Of a stretch of 11,254 bases of DNA, positions 5,889 to 11,254 are shown piece by piece. The position numbers were made by a program, and so were the translations under genes. The notes beneath the pieces were generated by a model. It did no database searches. It saw only the letters and a program-made list of their open reading frames with translations, and was not told the DNA's origin. The number at the start of each line of letters is the position of its first letter. Positions within the stretch are counted from its first letter, which is position 1. Origin of the DNA: an uncultured Roseiflexaceae bacterium (GTDB lineage: Bacteria > Chloroflexota > Chloroflexia > Chloroflexales > Roseiflexaceae); contig CAIPUQ010000491.1 in the NCBI GenBank assembly GCA_903868295.1, positions 1 to 11,254 of the forward strand. Direction: 5' to 3'.

Positions 5889-6983
5889 CTAGACGAGCGT
5901 CGGATCAACGGTCTGGGTCTCGAGCGGTGCGGCATAAATGCCGGCATCGGTCAACCATTCGTTGCCCGGGACTGGGCTGTTATCAGCAAATTCTACCGAG
6001 GCATCGACTTCTGCATCGATTTGGACGTCGATTGCGTCGAGGCGTGACGCAGGGCAGATTTCTTCGTCGATGAGCAGTTTGCGATAGGCTTCGAGGGGGT
6101 CGGCACTGCGGTGCTTTTCGACGTCCTCTTTGGTGCGGTATTTTTGGGTGTCTTGGGCCGAGTGACCGCGGAACCGATAGGTCATTGCTTCGACCAGTAC
6201 GGGACCTTTGCCGCTACGGGCATGCTCGACGGCTTCGCCGACTTGCTCACGGACGCCCAACAGGTCATTGCCGTCGATGCGCATGGACTTCATATCGAAC
6301 GCATTGGCTTTGCGGTAGATTTCGGTGACCGACGAATGGACCTCGAGCGGGGTACCCATGGCAAAGAGATTGTTTTCACAGACAAATACCACGGGCAACT
6401 TCCACAGCTGGGCGAAGTTGAGGGCTTCGTAGAACTCGCCGCCGTTGGTAGCACCGTCGCCGAAGAAGACCATCACGACGCCGTTGGTTTTCTGCATTTT
6501 GCATTGCAATGCGACGCCATCAGCCAACAACAAATGACTGCCGACGATGGCATAGCCACCCCAGAAGTTTTTCGTGACGTCTGCAAAGTGCATCGAGCCA
6601 CCCATGCCGCGCGAACAGCCGGTGTCTTTGCCGAACAGTTCAGCCATCAGGGGGTTAATATCGAGTCCACGGGCAATGGCGTGACCATGGTCGCGGTAGT
6701 GGGTAAAGACGTGATCTTGGGGCTGTAGATTCGAGATGGCGCCGACGCCGGTTGCTTCTTCACCCACATAGAGGTGCAAAAAGCCGCCGATTTTGGAGCG
6801 CGTGTACATCTCTTGACACTTCTCTTCGAAGCGACGAATCAACATCATCTGGCGGTAGTACTCGACCAATTGGTCGGCACCGAGGTGCTCGAGAGCCCGG
6901 GTAAATGGCGTACTGGTCATACTGCTCCTCACCGACTGTGTGGCAGAGGTAACTGCCTTTGTAGAACCACGTTGTTTTTGCAT
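5889..6983 (-). CDS. pdhA: Pyruvate dehydrogenase E1 component, alpha subunit
   Basis: This is the thiamine-diphosphate-binding alpha chain of the E1 decarboxylase, 364 residues in this reading. The thiamine diphosphate motif runs from GDGATNGGEFYEALNFAQ (GDG at 175-177) to ENN at 203-205. Other landmarks are MMLIRRFEEKC at 46-56, GGFLHLYVGEEA near 66-77, YRDHGHAIARG near 96-106 and the loop YRFRGHSAQD at 269-278, which in relatives contains the regulated serine region. Two starts are credible: ATG at 6983 with GAGGAG five bases upstream, and ATG at 6920 with another GAGGAG four bases upstream, giving 343 residues. The extra 21 residues are Ser/Thr/Gln-rich with no family similarity, so the shorter form is a real alternative. 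It is the first pdh gene; the 85-base gap to the DHH-like gene holds no clear promoter that I can see. AcoA-type acetoin dehydrogenase is a less likely reading. Confidence 0.92.
   Translation of the reverse strand: MQKQRGSTKAVTSATQSVRSSMTSTPFTRALEHLGADQLVEYYRQMMLIRRFEEKCQEMYTRSKIGGFLHLYVGEEATGVGAISNLQPQDHVFTHYRDHGHAIARGLDINPLMAELFGKDTGCSRGMGGSMHFADVTKNFWGGYAIVGSHLLLADGVALQCKMQKTNGVVMVFFGDGATNGGEFYEALNFAQLWKLPVVFVCENNLFAMGTPLEVHSSVTEIYRKANAFDMKSMRIDGNDLLGVREQVGEAVEHARSGKGPVLVEAMTYRFRGHSAQDTQKYRTKEDVEKHRSADPLEAYRKLLIDEEICPASRLDAIDVQIDAEVDASVEFADNSPVPGNEWLTDAGIYAAPLETQTVDPTLV
6925..6930 (-). promoter_or_regulatory. Internal ribosome binding site supporting the alternative E1alpha start
   Basis: GAGGAG on the - strand lies four bases before ATG at 6920. 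It mirrors the GAGGAG at 6989-6994 that serves ATG at 6983. The spacing at the internal site is tight but workable. Confidence 0.4.
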
Positions 6984-7068
6984 TGTGGCTCCTCTTCAAC
7001 AAAAGAAAGAACGCAGGAGTATCGACGGGACTATGGTATGAGCGAAACGTCGGCGTCGTTGACGTCGT

Positions 7069-7887
7069 TCAGCGAACCGCAGGGTGGAGGCCTTCGATGA
7101 CGGTAATCAAACCGCGCATATCGAGTGCCGAAAGTCGTTTGGCAGGTGCTTTGTCGGTCCCACAGAGCAGTAACCGTTTGCTCGGATGCAGATACCAATC
7201 TGCGTGGGGATCAACCTGCGCCAATGCCTCTGCCAAAGGAGTCAAATCAACCGACGAACGCGACTGGGCTGCAATACCCATCCAGTTATGGCGTTCTTCG
7301 CGATACACCGCCAGTACAGCGCCCGCACGATAGGCCATCGCCGACGAACCACCGTATGGACCTTGCATTGCAATACCGCGCCCCCATGGGGTGTGGAACT
7401 CAATGCGACTGGCAAATGCTTCACCCAGTTGTACTTGTCGCACTTCGTGGGCATACCATGCATCCAGATTGGGCAACATCAGCTCGACCACTTTGTCGGG
7501 ATCGTGCTCAAAAAGGATGTTGAACGAGTCGGCAAGCATCCCCAAATCACAGCTCGCCTGCTCGCTCGTCAGGGCGTTGTCGATGAGCGTGACTTGGCGG
7601 ATCATGCGTTCGAGCGCAACATCGTGCCCGACGAGCGACCTGCGCACCAACTCAGCGGCACTCAGTGTGCGCACATGGCGTTGATGGTGGTCGAATCGTC
7701 CGAGTCCGGTGTCGACATGGATCACATGGGGATCGCTGTCGGCTGGCAGGTTATTGAGCGTCGTACCAGCGGGGACGAAACGCACCTGATAGTCGTGAGC
7801 TCCACCAAACCGTTTAAATATCCAGATTGCAGCGATACAATCCAGATCCGGTGCGAGATGCGCCACGATTGTCGTCGGCACTTCCAC
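7069..7887 (-). CDS. DHH-like phosphoesterase-family protein of unknown function
   Basis: The N-terminal part carries a pattern like the DHH phosphoesterases: HLAPDLDCIAA at residues 10-20 (H10, D14, D16), then HVDTGLGRFDHHQ at 57-69 with D59 and the D-H-H triplet 66-68. These are the expected metal ligands of motifs I to III in enzymes such as RecJ, NrnA and exopolyphosphatases. The remaining 200 residues do not show the GGGH motif of the usual DHHA1 domain; they contain WGRGIAMQGPYGGSSAMAYRAGA near 168-190 and a WYLHPSKRLLLCG stretch near 232-244. A MYG1-like relation is possible. The substrate is not assignable. GTG at 7887 is chosen because AGAGAGGAG at 7898-7906 lies ten bases upstream and the family-like sequence starts just after it; GTG at 7926 and ATG at 7923 extend the frame by 13 and 12 residues but have no ribosome binding site. 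It lies 85 bases upstream of E1alpha on the same strand. Confidence 0.72.
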   Translation of the reverse strand: MEVPTTIVAHLAPDLDCIAAIWIFKRFGGAHDYQVRFVPAGTTLNNLPADSDPHVIHVDTGLGRFDHHQRHVRTLSAAELVRRSLVGHDVALERMIRQVTLIDNALTSEQASCDLGMLADSFNILFEHDPDKVVELMLPNLDAWYAHEVRQVQLGEAFASRIEFHTPWGRGIAMQGPYGGSSAMAYRAGAVLAVYREERHNWMGIAAQSRSSVDLTPLAEALAQVDPHADWYLHPSKRLLLCGTDKAPAKRLSALDMRGLITVIEGLHPAVR

Positions 7888-7897
7888 GTTCCGCTGA

Positions 7898-7906
7898 CTC
7901 CTCTCT
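7898..7906 (-). promoter_or_regulatory. Ribosome binding site favouring the internal GTG start of the DHH-like gene
   Basis: AGAGAGGAG on the - strand lies ten bases before GTG at 7887. No Shine-Dalgarno-like sequence precedes the upstream GTG/ATG pair at 7926 and 7923. Confidence 0.5.
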
Positions 7907-7964
7907 GCCTGCCATTCCACCATCACTGTAGATTGGTGGACCCGTAGGTCAAATGACGCGCGCT

Positions 7965-7993
7965 AGTATAGCAGAAGAGCCAAATTCGTGCAA
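7965..7993 (-). promoter_or_regulatory. Promoter for the DHH-like gene (and perhaps the pdh genes)
   Basis: Read on the - strand, TTGCAC (7988-7993) is followed after 17 bases by TATACT (7965-7970). TGC directly before the -10 makes an extended -10 element, which can compensate for the weak -35. The predicted start near 7958 gives a leader of about 70 bases to GTG at 7887. Confidence 0.55.
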
Positions 7994-8318
7994 CGTCGCA
8001 TTCTAAAGCCACAAACCGAACAACTATGACCAAACCGCCGATGCAATCGGTGCAGTACGCCAACACATCGTACACAGCAGCGTCCACACCCACCACACAC
8101 ACCGAGAACAAGGGGATGAAGTGTGCGTGTATAGCAGCGCGGCCCTTGGACCCATCGGGGAGTGGGTACGGGGCTGTCAGCGTGGCGCTCATACTGCCGT
8201 AAGGCGTAAAGGATTGGAGCGACACGGTGCGGAACTCGGGAGTGTGAAACAACCAAAAACGACGCGCAAAGAAGCTCTTTCTCATCACTCTTTCACCAAC
8301 CGAAAGCAGTCTTTTTCC
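7994..8318. other. Gene-poor divergent intergenic stretch
   Basis: About 325 bases lie between the two opposing promoters. I see no tRNA, no recognisable structured RNA and no convincing coding frame. It contains a CA-rich low-complexity patch (about 8082-8104) and a minor inverted repeat AAAGA-AGC-TCTTT (8268-8280). Open frames exist on both strands (for example 7923-8288 on - and 8121-8405 on +), but neither has a good ribosome binding site or a protein-like composition that I recognise. Confidence 0.5.
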
Positions 8319-8347
8319 TTGCCATTTAGCGGTTTTCTCCGTATAAT
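8319..8347 (+). promoter_or_regulatory. Sigma70/sigmaA-type promoter for the S1-clpC unit
   Basis: TTGCCA (8319-8324, 5 of 6 to the -35 consensus) and a perfect TATAAT (8342-8347) are separated by exactly 17 bases. It is the best promoter in the window. Transcription should start near 8354, leaving a leader of about 50 bases before ATG at 8405. No CIRCE or paired CtsR heptads are present around it. Confidence 0.8.
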
Positions 8348-8404
8348 TCGTTCAGTATTATTACATTCGCGCGGTGCACTTCACCTCGACCCAAGAGGAG
8401 CATA

Positions 8405-9559
8405 ATGGAAGAGACACACGCAGTCACCACCAGCACCTCGGCGGGTGAGTCGACCCTAGACATTCACAGCAAAGAATTTTTCGCTTCGCTCCTCAACGAA
8501 CAAAGCGAGAAATTACGATCGCTCAAACACGGCGACACCATGGACGGCATCATTTTGGCTGTCCACGATCACGAATTGGTGATTGACATCGGCGCCAAAT
8601 CCGAGGGAGTTGTCCTCGCCCGAGACATGCACACGTTGACGGACGAAGAACGCTCCGACATCGTCGTGGGTGCGACGGTTTTGGTGTATGTCATGCAGCC
8701 CGAAGACGACCAAGGACGAGTCAGCTTGTCCCTCGATCGGGCACGCCAAGAGCGCAGCTGGCGCAAATTGCAGCAGGTCGCTGACGATGGTGTGGTGCTC
8801 GAAACCAAGGTCATCAACTACAACAAGGGTGGTTTGCTCGTCAACCTCGACGGGGTACGGGGATTCATCCCGACCTCGCAGGTCAGCGGCATAGGCCGTG
8901 GCAACGAGGTCCAAAAGCAAGCCGACATGGCACGCATGATTGGATCCACGGTCCGTCTCAAAATTGTCGAGATGAGCCGCGCCCGCAATCGTTTGATTCT
9001 TTCAGAGCGTCAAGCCAACGCTGAATCTCGTGATTCACGCAAAGGAGCGCTCCTGAGCGAAATAGCCGTGAATGATATCCGAGAGGGTACCGTCACATCG
9101 GTCTGTGACTTCGGTATTTTTGTGGACATCGGCGGGGCCGATGGTTTGGTTCACTTGTCCGAGTTGTCATGGAGTCGTGTCCGACACCCTAGCGACGCCT
9201 ACAAGGTCGGTGACAGTACCAAAGTCATGATCCTCAACATCGACACCGAGCATCGACGGATTGCACTGTCCATCAAACGCACACAGACCGAGCCCTGGGC
9301 AGCGGTCGCCGAAGCGTTCAGTGTCAACCAAGTCGTGCAGGGAACGGTCACACAGATTGCACCATTTGGGGCATTTGTCCGTTTGTCAGAAGGGGTCGAA
9401 GGGCTCATCCACTCGTCCGAATTGACCGGCGATGCAGTCGCAGCGGTGAGTGAGGGCGCGGCAGTGACGGTGCGGATTATCCGCGTCGACATCCCGCGCA
9501 GACGGATCGCCCTGAGTCTGCAAATCACCCCCGACGCTCCGGCTCCGGACGCGTCATAG
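8405..9559 (+). CDS. rpsA: Four-domain S1 RNA-binding protein (ribosomal protein S1 type)
   Basis: The 384-residue protein contains four S1 OB-fold repeats: about 42-111 (GDTMDGIILAVHDHELVIDIG), 127-202 (DGVVLETKVINYNKGGLLVNL), 223-291 (NDIREGTVTSVCDFGIFVDIG) and 307-373 (NQVVQGTVTQIAPFGAFVRL). Repeats 3 and 4 are the most canonical, with G-x-V, FG-x-FV and GL-x-H-SEL motifs. Four repeats is the form seen in Gram-positive-type S1 proteins, shorter than the six of Escherichia coli. It would bind single-stranded mRNA at the ribosome or act as a free RNA-binding regulator; which of these cannot be told here. AGAGGAG at 8394-8400 precedes ATG by four bases, a tight spacing. It is transcribed from the 8319-8347 promoter and followed after 37 bases by clpC. 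Confidence 0.85.
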   Translation: MEETHAVTTSTSAGESTLDIHSKEFFASLLNEQSEKLRSLKHGDTMDGIILAVHDHELVIDIGAKSEGVVLARDMHTLTDEERSDIVVGATVLVYVMQPEDDQGRVSLSLDRARQERSWRKLQQVADDGVVLETKVINYNKGGLLVNLDGVRGFIPTSQVSGIGRGNEVQKQADMARMIGSTVRLKIVEMSRARNRLILSERQANAESRDSRKGALLSEIAVNDIREGTVTSVCDFGIFVDIGGADGLVHLSELSWSRVRHPSDAYKVGDSTKVMILNIDTEHRRIALSIKRTQTEPWAAVAEAFSVNQVVQGTVTQIAPFGAFVRLSEGVEGLIHSSELTGDAVAAVSEGAAVTVRIIRVDIPRRRIALSLQITPDAPAPDAS

Positions 9560-9596
9560 CGCTGGCTTATTTCAATGAGCAGCGATGGGAGCATGT

Positions 9597-11254
9597 ATGT
9601 CTGGTGCTTACGATAAATTTACCAAGCGTGCCAAGCAGGTGTTGCAATATGCCACCGAAGAAGCACGTACGCTCAATCATTCATACATTGGTACCGAACA
9701 TATTCTGCTCGGCCTGATTCGTGAAGGCGAAGGAGTCGCCGCTCGGGTCCTCGAAGACCTGGGGGTACAACTCGCCCAGACTCGTCATTCTGTCGAATTC
9801 ATCGTCGGTATCGGCGAAGGCGAAGCCCGCGCTGACAAAGAACTATCTGCACGTGCCAAAAACGTCATCACCTTGGCAATCGACGAAGCAAAACGCCTCG
9901 GGCATAACTACATCGGCACCGAGCATATCTTGCTCGGTTTGATTCGCAACGGCGAGGGCGTCGCAACCGGCGTGCTCGACATGCTTGGTGTGTCGCTCGA
10001 ACAAATCAAGACGAACGTCATGCGGGTCATCCGCCAAGGCGGGACCGGCACCACCACCGGTGGATCAGCAAGCACGACAACAGCGAGCCATTCCGAAAAG
10101 CCGAGCAGTCAGAGCAGCGCTCCCAGTAGCTCCAAAAGCGACTCCGCCGAAAAAGGCAAGGGCGGCAAGACGCCATACCTTGATGCGCTCGGAACAGACC
10201 TTACCGAAATGGCCGAAAGTGGCCGACTCGACCCGGTCATTGGTCGGTCGCGCGAGATTGATCGCGTTATCCAGATTTTGTCACGACGCACCAAAAATAA
10301 CCCTGCCCTGATAGGCGAACCTGGTGTGGGCAAAACCGCCATCGTCGAAGGTCTCGCCCAGCGCATCGTCGCCGGTGAAGTACCCGACAGCCTGCGCGGC
10401 AAACGGGTCGTCTCACTCGACATGGGTGCATTGGTTGCCGGGACCAAATACCGCGGTCAGTTCGAAGAACGCCTCAAGAAGGTCGTCGACGAAATCAAAG
10501 AGACGCGTTGTATTCTGTTCATTGACGAGTTCCACACCATCATTGGTGCGGGTGGTGCCGAAGGCACGCTCGACGCAGCCAATATTCTCAAACCGGCACT
10601 CTCACGCGGCGAACTCCAAACCATTGGCGCAACCACCCTCGACGAGTACCGCAAGTACATCGAGCGTGACGCAGCACTCGAACGCCGCTTCCAGCCAGTC
10701 ATGGTCGACCAACCCAACGAAGAAGACACTATATCCATTCTCCGTGGGATCAAAAGCCGTTACGAAGACTTCCACCAGCTCCAAATCAGCGACGAAGCAC
10801 TGGTTGCAGCGGCATATTTGTCGTCACGCTATGTACCCGATCGCTTTTTGCCAGATAAAGCCATCGACCTCATCGACGAAGCGGCCGCACGGGTGCGCAT
10901 GACGCGCAGCTCGACACCGTCGCCGTTGCGTGATTCGTTGCGTGGGCTCGAAGCCATCAACAAAGAAATCGAATCAGCGCTCGCTCAAAACCAGACAGAG
11001 CTGGTCGAGACGCTGCAAGAACGTGCCGATATCCTCAAAGCACGGGTCGCGCAGCTCGAGCTCGAATACGGCATCGACGCAAGTGTGACCACTGCACCGT
11101 ATGTCACCGAAGAAGATATCGCCGGGGTCGTCGCCATGTGGACAGGGATCCCTGTTACCCGCCTGACCGGCGACGAATCCACCCGCTTGCTCCAGATGGA
11201 ATCTGCGTTGCACGCCCGTGTGATTGGTCAATCCGAGGCCATCGTGACGGTGTC
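9597..11254 (+). CDS. clpC: ClpC-type ATP-dependent protease ATPase subunit (3' partial)
   Basis: The frame from ATG at 9597 stays open to the window edge (552 codons), so the second AAA+ module and C-terminus are missing. ClpC unfolds substrates and feeds them to ClpP. Visible parts in order: two Clp_N repeats (about 4-60 and 82-137), each with a YIGTEHILLGLIR motif; a long Ser/Thr/Gly-rich linker (about 147-190); the first AAA+ domain with Walker A GEPGVGKT at 240-247, Walker B ILFIDEF at 306-312, IGATTLDEYRKYIE at 343-356 and the arginine pair in LERRF at 361-365; a single-wing middle domain (about 443-490), which marks ClpC and not ClpB; and the start of the second module with VIGQ at 542-545. 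GGGAG at 9587-9591 lies five bases before ATG. An out-of-frame ATG at 9593 is rejected. No ctsR, mcsA or mcsB neighbour precedes it; an S1 gene does. Confidence 0.93.
   Translation, partial: MSGAYDKFTKRAKQVLQYATEEARTLNHSYIGTEHILLGLIREGEGVAARVLEDLGVQLAQTRHSVEFIVGIGEGEARADKELSARAKNVITLAIDEAKRLGHNYIGTEHILLGLIRNGEGVATGVLDMLGVSLEQIKTNVMRVIRQGGTGTTTGGSASTTTASHSEKPSSQSSAPSSSKSDSAEKGKGGKTPYLDALGTDLTEMAESGRLDPVIGRSREIDRVIQILSRRTKNNPALIGEPGVGKTAIVEGLAQRIVAGEVPDSLRGKRVVSLDMGALVAGTKYRGQFEERLKKVVDEIKETRCILFIDEFHTIIGAGGAEGTLDAANILKPALSRGELQTIGATTLDEYRKYIERDAALERRFQPVMVDQPNEEDTISILRGIKSRYEDFHQLQISDEALVAAAYLSSRYVPDRFLPDKAIDLIDEAAARVRMTRSSTPSPLRDSLRGLEAINKEIESALAQNQTELVETLQERADILKARVAQLELEYGIDASVTTAPYVTEEDIAGVVAMWTGIPVTRLTGDESTRLLQMESALHARVIGQSEAIVTV

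Noticed and set aside
7947..7953. GGTCAAA, a single CtsR-like heptad near the DHH-like gene promoter
   Set aside because: CtsR needs two tandem heptads; the second is absent, and the neighbouring clpC promoter lies about 370 bases away.
8082..8104. CA-rich repeat-like patch
   Set aside because: It is short and irregular, with no consistent repeat unit or spacer, so it is not a CRISPR or functional tandem repeat.
7923..8288. Open frame of 121 codons on the - strand in the intergenic region
   Set aside because: It has no clear ribosome binding site, an unlikely composition (Cys/Trp/Phe-rich patches without family resemblance), and it runs through the extended -10 promoter of the DHH-like gene.
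8384..8398. CCTC/GAGG pairing that could hide the S1 ribosome binding site
   Set aside because: It is only four base pairs with a 7-base loop, too weak to claim autoregulation.
8121..8405. Open frame of 94 codons on the + strand running into the S1 start
   Set aside because: It spans the well-formed S1 promoter and its leader, has no ribosome binding site, and the protein is basic and low in recognisable structure.

Overview
The window reads as an ordinary bacterial chromosome segment carrying mostly core genes. It is moderately GC-rich and gene-dense, with strong AGGAG-type ribosome binding sites and two sigma70/sigmaA-like promoters upstream of recognisable genes. The gene styles (a four-domain S1 protein, a ClpC-type unfoldase, an E1alpha/E1beta/E2 pyruvate dehydrogenase cluster and a DHH-like protein of unknown role) would fit a Chloroflexota-like organism. 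That placement is inference from general resemblance only and has low confidence. I see no phage, insertion sequence, CRISPR array, tRNA or rRNA.

Layout from left to right. (1) Bases 1-803 hold the C-terminal part of a multi-spanning membrane protein of the polysaccharide flippase type. (2) Bases 860-2463 hold gdhA (glutamate dehydrogenase) and yraN (UPF0102), overlapping by one base on the + strand. A 13-bp palindrome lies between a possible -10 box and the gdhA ribosome binding site. (3) A convergent RmlC-like cupin on the - strand (2460-3008) overlaps the end of yraN by 4 bases, so there is no intergenic space for a terminator. A perfect 13-bp hairpin lies inside the 3' end of yraN. (4) Bases 3009-3120 are a short divergent promoter region, followed by a two-CBS-domain protein (3121-3534). 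(5) A very strong GC-rich bidirectional terminator (3550-3584) separates it from the convergent pyruvate dehydrogenase cluster. (6) On the - strand, read right to left, are a DHH-like phosphoesterase (7069-7887), E1alpha (5889-6983), E1beta (4869-5843) and E2 (3594-4844). (7) A 300-400 base divergent control region has good promoters at both ends. (8) On the + strand are an S1 RNA-binding protein (8405-9559) and, 37 bases later, clpC (9597 to the window end). clpC has no stop codon in the window.

Functionally, the pdh genes make the decarboxylase and acyltransferase parts of the complex that converts pyruvate to acetyl-CoA; no E3 gene is present here. GdhA links glutamate and 2-oxoglutarate. 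The S1/ClpC pair couples translation and protein quality control, apparently from one promoter.

I did not find a convincing undescribed system. The items most worth a second look are the hairpin inside yraN, the operator-like palindrome before gdhA, substitutions at expected functional positions in the RmlC-like protein and in the ClpC middle domain, and the DHH-like protein with an unfamiliar C-terminal half.
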